DNA of 64,000 nt. Source: Volvariella volvacea V23 (taxonomy: Eukaryota > Basidiomycota > Agaricomycetes > Agaricales > Pluteaceae). Below are positions 1 through 11,062 of the stretch, one piece after another (the stretch's first letter is position 1; every line of letters starts with the position of its first letter). The position numbers were made by a program, and so were the translations under genes. The stretch is taken from contig KB722736.1 in NCBI GenBank assembly GCA_000349905.1, forward strand, positions 3,360,754-3,424,753, written 5' to 3'. The notes under the pieces were generated by a model. It was not told the origin of the DNA. It saw only the letters and a list, made by a program, of their open reading frames with translations, and did no database searches.

Positions 1-2326
1 CAGTAGGGCCGAATGAGAATGCGGGTGCCGCGGGTTTGTTGGCAGTATCCTGAGCAATTGGACCAATCCGAGAGAGTAGTGAACTTCCAGAGCCTGTGTT
101 AGGCCTAGAGAAAGCGTCAGTTGCAGGGGCAGAAGGGGCAGAGGGTTTTGTTTCTGCAGAGCTAGCAGCACCAGTGTTGAATAATGAAGCAGGTGTTGCT
201 GATGAAGCGGGTTGTCCAAAGGATATAGATGGCTTCACAGGAGGGGCAACAGGGCTTGGTCCAGTTGAAGCTTGTGGTGCAGAAGGCGGGAACGAAAATG
301 ATGGCGTAGTGGAGGATCCTGATGTCACTGGTGCAGACGCAATGGATGGTGGAGCTGGGAAAGACAAGGCTGCAGGTGGTTTTGGTGGCTTCTTCTCATC
401 TGAGGGCTTAGGTGGCGTGATGGTAATCGTTGGAATTGCCGCAGGTTTGGACTCGGGCGTTTTACCATCACTGGGTTTGGGCGCCCAACTGAAAATGGAA
501 GTCTTGTCGGCGGCAGGCGGTACTTTAGCATCCGACGAAGGTGTGAAGGAGATGGCCGGAGGGGCAGCCGCGGCGGCGGCAGCAGCAGCTCGCTTCTCAT
601 TCTCCTCTTTTTCTTTGGCCAATTTCTCAGCCTCAGTTTTCTTGCTAACTTCCCGCATTTTCATCATGGCCGATGCCTCCAAGTCTTGCTTTTCCCATTT
701 GGAGAAAGTTCTGTGCCGGGGACCCACTTTGGGCGTAGTATTTGTTGCATCCGTTAAGCTAGGTGATATCGGTGAAGGTATAGGCATGGGGAAATTCGTC
801 AGCACGGGTGTAACACGTGCAGAGGCAATACGTTTGCCACCCGAAACACTGGGTGCCTGTTGGAATGGGTTGAGTCGTAAGCCACTGGTGGTAGCCAATG
901 AACGAGTAACGGGTTTGCCATATTTATCCTGCACCGACGCAGTTGAGCCAGTTGAAGGTACTCTGGAGATAGTGGATCTCCAGAGCAGGTCCTTGCCAAC
1001 GGGGGCCGGGTTATCCTGTAACAAATGTCTGAATTAATTGAGGTAAACACATAAATTGACATCACTGCGCACCTGAGGTTGAATGGATGCCCTGGCAGGC
1101 ACAGATGGTGAAGGTGAATCCTGCCACGCTAACAAATGTTGAGCTTTGGCATCCTTGTATTCTGCTTCCGTGAGCCATGTCTCGATGCAAACTTCAAGGT
1201 TTGCGTCACGATCAGGATGATGGGAGTCTTGGGGCTATAGTATGAGAAACAAGCCGTATTCAATGACTAAATTGTCCGCGTGTGTGATCAAACATGCACT
1301 GACCATGGGGAATTTTTGCCTTGCTTTCTTGACAAGTGCTTGGCGAAGGCGTTGACCGTTGGGACCTATCTTATACCTCACGCCACCACTTTCCCATTCT
1401 TCTCCAACCTGACGACGTCTACCGCGGACAGAAGGTGATTCCTCCAACGACAGATCCAGAACCTCATCATCTTCATCTGTACCAACGTATTCGACATTTT
1501 TCCTGCCTCGCTTCTTCCGAGAGCTATAGTTGACTTGGCCAGGTTCACTGGCATCTTCACTTTGCTCGTCTTCGAGGTCACGGTCGCGTTTTTTGCCCCG
1601 GTGACTTCCAACATCAGACTTTCGCTTTGAAACTGTTTGGCGTTTCCGTTGCCTGCGACGAGTTTTCAAAACATCCTCATATTCGGAGAAAAACCCTTCA
1701 TCTTCGTCATCACCGCCAAATGTCGAACCCGCTTCAGCGCGATCTCTCTTCTTTCCCCTTGCGATGACAGGAAGGTCTGCTACTTCATCTTCGAATTCAT
1801 CGTCGACATCCATTTCACCAGTAATGTAGGATGGCTTTTCAAGTGAAAATTTGCGAGCACGTTTATCTCTCGCACGCTTCCATTCAAGATCCTCGTCATC
1901 TACATCCTCTTCGTCCTCCATTACACGTTTGGAAACCCGAATAGGGGGGGTGAACCTTCTCTGGCTAACTCCATTTAGACCTCGATGACCATCATCCCGT
2001 TTGTGGGCCTGACCAGCACTCTGCTCATTTGCGATGCGAATGCTATCGGCACGAAGCAGGCTATATTGACGACGGTTAAAGTGTCGTGCCGGACCTATCA
2101 TCACGACATCTATGGGCTCAAAAGTGTTAGGTTTTGCAATGCCACCTTGAGTGGGTGCGTAGCGATCCGTTGCTGTGCTATTTTACGTAAACAGCATAAA
2201 AAGATAATTGAGTCAGAAAAGAAAGCAATAAGTGGTGGGGTCCAACTCACTGAGCGGGTCCATGGGATGCCACACCTGAGTCATGGACACCATCGGAGGA
2301 AATGTCGAATCTCCCGGGCAGCCCAT
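1..2326 (-). CDS. FG-repeat nucleoporin-like protein (3' end off window)
   Basis: Likely nuclear pore protein of the Nup1/Nup60/Nup153-like FG class, judged by composition, not by a firm orthologue. Four exons are supported: 2326-2251, 2177-1304, 1234-1073 and 1015 to beyond the left edge, all joining in phase at GT/AG sites. The start is the ATG at 2326, which has an in-frame TAG just upstream. The N-terminal half is acidic and basic with NLS-like clusters (KKRDR, KKRGRK). The third exon has a short helical stretch, and the fourth carries a conserved-looking LLWRSTISRVPST motif followed by a Ser/Pro/Ala-rich tail reaching FSFGP at the very edge, typical of FxFG repeats. A run of Ala codons lies near 570-590. 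The first exon overlaps the 3' end of the upstream membrane-protein gene. A chromatin or karyopherin-binding protein cannot be excluded. Confidence 0.65.
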
Positions 2327-3119
2327 TCCCTACACCGCCCCACGCTGAGTCCACGCGTTAGGTGGCAAAGAATGAATAGAGCAGGATCGATACGATAAGC
2401 ATTTGACATAGGCTAAACGAACAGAGGATCTCACCAGGGCGATGTGTGTCATTTTGTTCTCTCTGTCGTTGATCGGATGTCGGTACCGGTCTTTCTGGCC
2501 GAGGTTTGGCCTTTCTACCTGCTTCCTCCTCACGAGCGCGAACTACAGCGGCGTAAGCTACGTTGAAAGGTCGATGATCATTATCCGGTATGCCATGTCG
2601 TCGTCGCATTGCCCTGGAGAGAATCGCGTGTGTGGCATTCAGTCAGCAACAGCAGATTGGAAGAAAATTTGCTTGAACGTACAACTTGTAAGACCGCTCC
2701 CGCCATTTCAGAACGTGCTCCCATGCCTTTGCAACAGCCAAATAACCGACGAGAAAGAGCACCAGATAAAATCCCAGCTTGACAGAGGAGAAGTTGGACC
2801 AAGTTTGAGAGTGGTTAACGCGTACGACAGGCCGAAGCTCTTGACCAAGGATATCAGAGATGTCGTCTTCCATGTCTGGAAAGAAATAAGTGCTAAGGGC
2901 AGCGGATGAGGCTGGCCTTGTCGAAACCGTATGGGTAGATGAGAAGGTGGCGAAAGGGATTGAAGAACAGCAGTATGGGGAGGGCCACGGGGAGGGCCAC
3001 AATACCCAACAGCACATTGTTTGTTCTCGCTTGCTTTCGGAGTTTCAAGGCGGAGTATAAAATAGAAACGCAAAAAAATGCAGCATTTTCTTGACAGCTA
3101 AGCTCCTCGTTGCACACAT
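2247..3119 (-). CDS. Small two-TM membrane protein with basic tail
   Basis: I do not recognise the family with certainty. From ATG 3119 the frame is open into a first hydrophobic segment (VLLGIVALPVALPILLFF). A 52-nt intron then joins LIYPY to MEDDISDIL. A second TM segment (LGFYLVLFLVGYLAVAKAW) follows, and a further intron near 2690 leads to a charged tail containing RRRHGIPDNDHRPFNVAYAA and many Arg/Glu/Pro residues. The last intron has a good donor (GTGAGA), a CCTAAC branch site and a CTCAG acceptor. Using it, the frame stops at 2247, inside the first exon of the FG nucleoporin gene on the same strand. If that intron is retained, translation stops at 2358. A third option, splicing to a later AG, would fuse this protein in frame to the nucleoporin. 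An upstream ATG at 3230 needs an extra intron. Confidence 0.5.
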
Positions 3120-3670
3120 CGAAGTGCCCACCGTCCGCAATAAGAACTGCTCGTCTCAATGCTTGTCTCAGCACTCGACTGAAGATAACGACATCCGTGC
3201 CACGGCTCGCAGACTGGGATCCACTCGCATCTGCCTAGGAACACGGCTCACTGTGCCTTCGTTGCCTTTACTTGTGTGGTGGAAGAGGGAAATGGCTTGA
3301 TCCACGCTTGATTGTCCAGCTTTTGTTAGCGCTTTTTGGTCACTCGAGTACTAAATCGAGCAGATACTGTATTCCTAAGGATAGTAGAATGACATCGGCT
3401 CCTTCACTGACAGAACAATATATTGGAATGTGAAACGCTGACAAGAGCGGTAGACGGAACGCAGTCGAGGTGATGGAACCATTACAATCACAAGTCGCCA
3501 GCGCAACAGTTCTACCCCAGGCATCCGTTCTAGCGGCCAACCATACGTGGGAAAATCTGGTGGATTTTTATAAATGCTCATTGCTGTTCTCTTTTCCCAA
3601 TCTTACCACTTCAACCTTCCGCTAATTCTCCACTCAGTCATCTCGTCTTCTCACACCTATCTGACACAAA
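3120..3670. other. Intergenic, divergent promoter region
   Basis: Separates the minus-strand membrane protein from cytochrome b5 on the plus strand. The last 80 bases before the cytochrome b5 ATG are pyrimidine-rich, as in many basidiomycete 5' leaders. No conserved element or RNA gene is recognised. Confidence 0.5.
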
Positions 3671-4376
3671 ATGGCCTCAAAAAACGTTACCGTCGAGGAG
3701 TTGCGTGCTCACAAGTCGAAAGACAGCATGTACGTCCTTATCCACGGCAAGGGTATGTCGCGTCAACCAATCACATGTGTCCGTTTTGTCTGATGCACGC
3801 TGCGACGCAGTGTACGATGTCACCAAGTTCTTGGATGAGGTGAGCACCAAAGGCTATGAGGTGTACACAATAGATTAAAGGTCTCAATACCATTTAGCAC
3901 CCAGGAGGCGACGAGGTGATTCTTGCTGAAGGTGGTACGTGGCACCCTTTTTTCGTTTGCCAATGACCTGGAATTGACATTCGGTTCTTCTTCAGGTCAA
4001 GATGCCACTGAAGCCTTCGAGGATGTTGGTCACTCTGACGAAGCACGAGCACTCCTCCCTGGCTTCTTGGTCGGTGAATTCGAGTCTGCTGTATGTATTC
4101 ATTCCTTCCGCAACCGTCAACTATCTGTAGTCCTACCCTGTTGCTGACTTCAGGACTACTTACCCAGGGTTTGAAATTGAAATCCGGTGCCGCTGCCGCA
4201 CAGGAGACCAGAATAAAATCAGCCGTTGAGACAGGCTCCAAGTATGTGTCCCCGTCGCAATCTACTATTATAACTTTCTCAATCCCAACCACCCTTCTAG
4301 TGCAATGTATTTTGTCCCCCTTGCTCTCTTGGGTGCCTACTTTGCCTGGCGCTTCTACACAACCGGATCTGCATAA
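3671..4376 (+). CDS. CYB5: Cytochrome b5
   Basis: Tail-anchored haem protein of the ER (or outer mitochondrial) membrane that passes electrons to fatty-acid desaturases, sterol enzymes and P450s. Six exons (3671-3752, 3811-3839, 3898-3934, 3996-4090, 4168-4241, 4301-4376) splice in phase to a protein of about 130 residues, normal for the family. The haem-binding core is complete: [17 protein letters not shown] carries the first axial His, and EDVGHSDEA the second. A linker leads to a single C-terminal hydrophobic segment ([18 protein letters not shown]) with a very short luminal tail, the usual tail anchor. The first two internal exons are only 29 and 37 nt, which is common in fungal b5 genes. 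The assignment is secure; the target membrane is inferred from the tail. Confidence 0.95.
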
Positions 4377-6156
4377 ATATATCCCTGAGGCTCCTATGTA
4401 TACACTGCACTCCTAATATACCGCCATCTAGCACCATTCATTCACCCTGTAGACTCCCGCTCCCATCCATACTGTCCGCTTTCGTTATGCATGCCCCGCA
4501 GACCATTTTTTCTTTGGCCAGATTCCAATGTTGCATGAATAACTGAGGAATAAAATTCTTCGGCCAACGCATGGTATACTCATTGGCTCGACGGCTTCCA
4601 ATTGCGTCTGTAGAGCCGTACTATCACATTGTCTTGCAGTCACCGGAGCTGGCGCGGAAATACACCCACAATGCCGTGCCCAACATGTATCAGCTTGGCT
4701 GCAAGCAATTCTGCTGAAGTGCACCCCGTGAGTAGAGCCATCCCATTAGCAAACCCAACCTATCCAACAGAAATCACGGTCTCCGAGCCTCGGGCACCTC
4801 GAAAATCTGTTTAGCTAATGACACAGCGTGCCTCTGACTTGGCCTTGCTATCTATCCCACGTGTTTTGCTATTGCTGTAGTACCACTGCGGAGGCTCTGA
4901 TGCGCGTTCGTCGTATACGGAGAACCACATCCAAAGCACTCACAAGAATGAATGGCGATCAGAACGTGGTGCCTTAGGAAGCACATACATGCGGGCGATC
5001 CCAGACACTCCGCTGATGATCACAACGGAGTGGCACGTAACTGCACTATAATTGCGGGGACGGCCATTTGATGCTCAGCGCACAGCACCACACCTGAGCA
5101 CCATATAATAAGTATGCGACGAATGATGGTAGGCTGGTTTCAGTGCTATTCAACTCAAACAGTCAATGTTGTGTTGTACCCGATGTATCATTCATTTGGG
5201 AACGCCAATGCTGATGCTGTTTGAACACCTTTTAGTGAACCCTATCCCCAACGGTAATGAAGAAACAGGGCGCCTCCCGCCTAGACGCTCTTGTTCGTGT
5301 ATTAAGTGGTGCTAGAGCTATCATTTTTTGATGTTTTTTGTTACAACTGATAGATGAGCTAGAGTCGCGCTTCCCCTTACTTTACTGATACCCTCGTTCT
5401 AGCTAGCTACGTTTCCAACAGTTGACAGATTGATTGCTTCTAGACTGCTATACAGACGGTGTAGGTTCACGCTATATGCGTGATAGCAACCTTGACTATT
5501 CGACCCTTCATTCCACCTCAGCGATCCAACTTTAAATGCTAGTCTGGACCCTCCCGAGGCAAGTCCGGACCTGTTATCACCATGCTTCTCTGTGTCACGC
5601 TCACCCCCAGACGACCGAGCGCTCGCGAACCTGGCCGCTGCTGGCACAGACTCAAAGGACTTCCCGCGAAGGTCCAACGCAAGGCCATCAATTATATTAC
5701 CGAATGCAGCTTTTAAGTTAAAGATATTACGATTGGGAGTACTCACTTCCCACTAGCATCTCGTCCCCGAGTTCATAAACAGCTAGAATGCACCAAGTGT
5801 GCTGTTCGCCGATGACCGACTCGAGCTGTGTCCCTCGACAGACTGGTTGTCTATCCCTGAGGCCGAGACAGTAGTCGGAGGCCACCGGACTTGAGGGTGA
5901 AGGGCGTGGATGCTGCGAAGCTCGCGGTTATTATTACCGCGGCTGTTTAGGAGGCAATTCGAATGACACGAAAGACGAACAAAGACGGTATAGTACACTT
6001 GATTGCATTCATAAATGTCGTAACAAGTACAGCAGCGGAAGGATAAAACCAGGCAAACTAAACTTGAATGGACAGGAGAAGAGCAAACAATATAGTACTA
6101 ACATGCGAAAATTAGCAGAAAAGCAGGCTCGAATATTCCAAACGGATGGATATTGA
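4377..6156. other. Gene-poor intergenic stretch (1.8 kb)
   Basis: Only short, low-quality reading frames with no family resemblance or spliced continuation. No terminal repeats, transposase motifs or tRNA-like cloverleaf were seen. A CACGTG palindrome occurs at 4858. The left end holds the cytochrome b5 3' UTR and the right end the 3' flank of the RNase III gene. Confidence 0.5.
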
Positions 6157-8778
6157 CTACCCCAATCTTCTCAATGGTCTAATACGCCTAGCCCAGTAAA
6201 ACGGCACGGACGCTGAAGCGTAAGTGCCATTTCTACGTTTGCCTATGAAGAAAGCCTCACAGGAAGGCAGCGAACGAGGAGAAAGCGTAGCTGAAAATCT
6301 AAAGGGTGAATAGGAAGTGGTAACAGAATAGGAAGAATTAAGTGAGCATGTAACAGCAGCAGAGCAAAACGATCGCGATCGCGAACTCGAATTTGAAGAT
6401 TGATCAGTAGGTCCCACCCACGACCTCTGCACACCTGAGCCGGCTGTACGCTGAAGCTCATCCGGCTCAAGTCTGGAGAAATGATGTTGGGATTCATTTC
6501 CTTGTACCTCCAATAACGAAGCTTCTCCACCCTCCATCTGTTGTACACTTGATTTCGAGGCACTTTCTTCGACGGCATCGACGTCCTCATCATCGAATTC
6601 TAGAAGCAAACTTGGGTCGAGATCATCTAGGCTCAAGAAGTGGAAAGCATCAGTGTTACTAATTTCTCATTAGAGATTCATCTCGACTGTGCTTACCAGA
6701 CGTGTACACCCAATCTCTCCAAGCCTTCCTTAGCTGCTTCATTCCTAGCTGCTTTCTTCGTGCTCCCCTTCCCTTGTCCGTAAAACTCTCCATCCACTAA
6801 GACCTTGACGGACCATATTGGTGTGGTCTTACTGACCTTGCCAACTGGTCCGAGAGCGGCACCCTTATGAGATATCGACCCACTTGTATGACTTCTTCGC
6901 CTCTGCAGTAAGATATGATTTCGATCTCAATCTTAACTCAACTCTAGAGATGAGCAGCGGTTTACCCACCTGATCGCTAGATCCATCCGAGTACACCCAC
7001 TCTACTTGTCTATTGGCCTTCTGCAAGTTTTGATTGAACAAAGCCAAGTGCCCGATCGTTGCTGGCGGTATACCATCCGTGATGGGGATAGAAGCAGGGG
7101 GAGCTGCAGGCGGGAGGTGCGGTGATGACATTGGAGTGGGCAAGGCAGGCGGTAGGCCATGTTGTTGCTTGACTATTAGGTAGGCTTCCGTGACGTATGG
7201 GCGGAACAGAGGAACTAGCCATGCTTGAACAGCTTCAAGACCTTGGTCGATAAACAGACCACCAACAAAGGACTAAGATAGTGTCATTCAGGGGTGTGAT
7301 TAAATATGATAAAGCCAAGTTGCACCAACTGACCTCAAAGACATCAGCTGAGGGACCCACAAACAGCGGGTGGGGCAGCACGAGTGTGGTGAGTAAGCGA
7401 GATGGAAGATGATGGAGATCAAGGATGCACTACCTTGAATATTCGTTGAGGCGCGAAGTGTGAGGGCTTGTGCCGGATGAACTCGTAGTCGCTCAGGAAG
7501 TCGGTACTTTACGGATCTATAGGCGCATTAAGATTAGTGGGTTGAGGATGGGAATATGGGGTGCCGAGACCGTGCGTGCAGCGCAAAAAAGGGTTGTGGG
7601 GTACGCGCTAAAGGCGTCGAGTCGCAGAAAATGGACTCCCGGTGTTACGCAGAGAATGGTGAGGTTATAGAAGAAAGCCTGAAAAATAGATACCAACATC
7701 GATGCCAGAGTTGCGTTACCAACAATCAAGGCCCTGATTTTCTAGCCGGCATGGGGGAAAACAAGACACAAAAGGCAGGTCGTAAGACAAGTGATCAATA
7801 GAACTTTGTTTTTCAGTCAAGTGAAAATGATGCACGGCGGTCATATCGACCCCAAGGGTGTGTGTCACCCATGTAGGGCAACATAGTGCATTCCATTGGC
7901 GTGGTCATGATTCGATGGGGGAAAAATTTTGGTGACACTTACCGTTGAAGGACCGACTCGGAGACCAGGATACATTTCCAGCATTAGGCTTGTGACGACC
8001 AGGCCAAGTGCCGTATCCCCGAGATGCTCGAACCTATCTCCGAGCACATACCAAAGGCACAGCAACCGCAACGAGTAATGCAACAAGCACAGTTGCGAGC
8101 GAGGGTGCGGCAAGGGGAATAAATTGACGTCAGTTCCACATTCACACCCACAGTCAGACAATAAATGAAGAAACCCTGCATCGCCGACGAGTTCCCAACG
8201 CGTGCCAGTAATGAGGCTCTAGGCGATGGAACTTGGAGCCCAGTGGAGAGCCTTCCTGACTTATCGCGGAGGCAGACCCGCTGGAATTTTTAGACTAGTG
8301 CTCCAAGTGCGCACCAGCAGCAATAAGGTTTGCATAGGGGTTAGCTGTGGGGTACCACAGCGTGAGAAGGACCCATGTTTTCTGTCTCAACCCCTGCTCG
8401 CCCGGTACCCGGAAACGGTAACAGGTAAAAGATGACCGAGGTGGATGAGCAGAAGGAAAACATATGCGGTTAGATGGCTCAATGATAGCATCCCGATGGG
8501 TGCTACGATCCTCTACTGGTTATTTCTAACCCCATGTTATCCCCCTCTGGGCGGAGGTAACGAGCGTTTCCGAGAGGAGGGTTGACTCACTTTTCGTTGT
8601 CTGGGCTGGGGTCATCGGGGTGGTCTTCAAAAATATGGGTGGGTCTAGCATATAGACTCCTATGTGTGAAGACCTGCTGCTCAATCCATGAATTGCGAAA
8701 CTTAGGGAGAGGAGGAAATCGAGCCCCATTCGGACCAAAATGTGGGCTAAGCGAGCAGAGAGTTCCGTCAATATTCAT
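6157..8778 (-). CDS. Ribonuclease III with C-terminal dsRNA-binding domain
   Basis: Class I-type RNase III: one catalytic domain plus one dsRBD, cleaving double-stranded RNA such as rRNA or snRNA precursors (Rnt1/Pac1-like role). In order: a proline-rich N-terminus, the helix with QVFTHRSLY, the signature DNEK/FEHLGDTALG, then IRALIVGNATLAS, the second catalytic helix ADVFE/SFVGGLFIDQG, a Pro-rich linker, and near 6690-6860 a dsRBD with GKGSTKKAARNEAAKEGLE. The acidic catalytic residues of both motifs are present. At least six introns are needed; one of 557 nt (8034-8590) splits the signature Lys codon. Past the dsRBD the frame either stops at once (VHVW then TAA near 6690) or, through an intron ending TTGAG, runs into an acidic Ser-rich tail ending at 6157. 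The start is uncertain: ATG 8778 is used, and the frame is open to 8889. Confidence 0.85.
8034..8590 (-). other. Unusually long intron (557 nt) of the RNase III gene
   Basis: Donor GTGAGT at 8590 and acceptor GATAG at 8034-8038 are fixed by the protein: the flanking exons must join as EK/FEHLGD. It is roughly ten times longer than neighbouring introns. No C/D or H/ACA snoRNA boxes, repeats or convincing internal exon were seen. Confidence 0.75.
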
Positions 8779-8889
8779 ACATGGTAAGTACAAGACCCCC
8801 GGGGGTGGTGTGGGCCAATGACAGATGCGGGAACCAGTTATGAGATGATTGATAGAGTTTGAGCAATTCGGTACATACTTTAAAGTCAT

Positions 8890-9451
8890 GACTTTGTGTC
8901 CGGGCTCAAGGCTACAATCGGATAGAAAGGTATGAGGTGCTGGAAGTTGAACTGCAGCACATTACAATAATAGATACTTATAAGTGATTGACGAACAAAT
9001 TTCAAGCGGAGAAGGCAACTGCGACTCTAAGGGTACACCGTGACTCAGGGAGGGCAGAAGGGAGGCCAAGCACTCAGATGCGTGTAAAATCCCGGACCAG
9101 GAACTGAAGGGGATGAATGTTTGTATCAAATCAACCACACACCATGGAGAAAACATGGAAATGCGACTCCGCCGGAGAAAAACATATTGGGACCTACATC
9201 GCACAGATGCGTCGATGGCCGAACGCTTTCTCATGCCCTTGTCTTTAGATGCACATATTAGCTACTATACCATCGGATCATCGAGCACGATAGCAGTTAG
9301 TCATTCTATGCTGGTTAGATTGTACAAATTCAGCATTCCAATGTCGGTATCGATAAACAAGTACGATTTATCTCATTCGCGCGCAAGGGTAACCCTCTTT
9401 CATCATCCAGAAGGCGAGGCTAAAAGGGATTATATTAGTCCCGCAGCTGCA
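8890..9451. other. Intergenic
   Basis: Lies between the 5' end of the RNase III gene and the 3' end of the PAPS reductase gene. No recognisable gene, repeat or RNA was seen. An additional 5' exon of the RNase III gene could lie here. Confidence 0.45.
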
Positions 9452-10458
9452 TCAATTCAATCCCCATCCTGACACACCTGCGGCCTTCGCCTGAGCCTTC
9501 ATGACGAAATAATCTTTATGAAGTCCACATTCAGTCTTTTCTCTCCCAGCCCACCGACCTGCTCTCTCATCTTGCCCCTCTGCAACCTTGGTGGTACTAT
9601 GCCAGTCTCCCACACTCCGGTAACCCTGATCAAGCAACTTATTTTTTGGCACATTATTCGAGTCGATGTGCCATTGGACAAAGTCGAAAGTCCAAGCCCA
9701 CAGGGGATTCAGCTTGATCAACCCCGTGGTATCGATCTCGAGCGGCTTCAACTGTGCTCGATCCGAGCCTTGGCTGGCCCTTCGTCCTGTGATGACAGAT
9801 TTTACACCGAGCTCTTCATATGCTCGTCGTGCAGGTTCAACCTAAAGCAGGATAGATTATCTCTTGATCAGCGCCTGGGCCCCTAACATTCCACACACCG
9901 CATCATAGAACTACTAAAAACCGCAAAACCAACCTTGACGACGAAATCATACGTGTCCTCATCTCTCTCCCACAGTTTCTCACCCCATTTCTTTTCAAAG
10001 GCCTCAACATCATCACAACCCTCTGGTTTGTAAACATGGACATCCCTGTTGTACCTTTTCTTGACGTCCTCTACCAATTCGTACGTTTCCTTGAAATGGT
10101 ACAATGTATCCAAGAAAACCAACGGCGGTGGTGTGGTCGTAATCTTTGACAACATATCAATGGCCACCAGTCCCGTCAAACCGAATGCAGTGGTTTGAAA
10201 GAGACCCGGGAGATATTCTGTAGCCCATTTGAGGATGTCTTCGGGCGTCAGATCGGACAGGTGGGCATTGATGCTATCGAGATTTTCTTGAATTACGGAG
10301 AGCGAGAGCGGTTTGGGAAGATCGAGGACAGACTTGCTGGGTGGTGCGGGTGCAGATGTGGGTGACACTGCCGAGTCCGAGGGAGTGTCTAGTGCTGCTT
10401 GGACGGTTAGTGCGGTTGGGGCTGAAGAGATGGGATATCTGGAGACGAACGAACCCAT
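9452..10458 (-). CDS. MET16: Phosphoadenylyl-sulfate (PAPS) reductase
   Basis: Reduces PAPS to sulfite and PAP using thioredoxin in cytosolic sulfate assimilation toward cysteine and methionine. Two exons (10458-9934 and 9841-9452) join in phase to about 304 residues, within the fungal range. Visible motifs: the SAM-like nucleotide-binding core around TTAFGLTGLVAIDMLSKI and PPLVFLDTLYHFKETYELV; ITGRRASQGSDRA, which binds the substrate; and GYRSVGDWHST followed by the C-terminal KTECGLH, where the single catalytic Cys lies. The start ATG 10458 (MGSFVSRYP) is chosen because the upstream in-frame extension to 10608 is of poor quality. An N-terminal Ser/Thr/Ala-rich stretch of about 45 residues before the conserved domain is low complexity. 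The assignment is secure. Confidence 0.93.
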
Positions 10459-11062
10459 GGCCCCGATGCTTTCAGGTACTCGGGTAGAAATAGGACTGTC
10501 CTCGTCCAACGCCGCAATGACGACAGTTAATAAAAACCTGCAGGGATTTGTGGCGTTGGTCCTGCCTCGATTTATGGGGCAGATGCAAGGGGCAATCTCA
10601 GTCAGCACCGACTCAGCCTTGCTCAGAGCAGAAATCTCGAAGCGTCGGCATTACACGCAGACGCTGCGAGAGCATCAGAGACGACTCGAGATCAGGTGAT
10701 TGGTTGCGTCATTTCGGGAAATTATGTTGTAATTCAAAATCTCATTCGAAATATTGAGCGAGTGGCTTCGTGGCATGTGAGACCAAGAAGAGCAGCCGGC
10801 CAAGCCTTCGTACAACTGTTTCCTGGACCACGCGATTACGTTGCGGGAGTAGGGGTTTCGAACCTGTCTGGTCATATTAATTGAATTGGAGTATACATCG
10901 TCTAATGTGCGTAGCAGAATATGGGATACACTTTGCGGTGACATGGGAAAGATAGTTGGCGACATAGCCAGATAGATGCAGGAATAGATAATATCGATGT
11001 CGGATGTCCTAAGAATGTCCATCGAGCTTTTCCTCACCGGCTGTGTAGACGAGGTGAGACGT
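10459..11062. other. Intergenic, upstream region of PAPS reductase
   Basis: Holds the presumed MET16 promoter and the 3' flank of the HIG1-protein gene. No CACGTG or other recognised sulfur-regulation element was found in this stretch, and no RNA gene is seen. Confidence 0.45.

Noticed and set aside
96..1037. 313-codon plus-strand Gly/Ala/Val-rich open frame
   Set aside because: It is antisense to the FG nucleoporin; the minus strand has splice sites in phase and FG motifs, and the plus frame is a composition shadow.
5399..5746. 115-codon minus-strand frame
   Set aside because: No homology pattern, no splice continuation, and poor codon composition.
4377..6156. Possible degraded transposon in the gene-poor stretch
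   Set aside because: No terminal repeats, target-site duplication or transposase/RT motifs could be found by eye.
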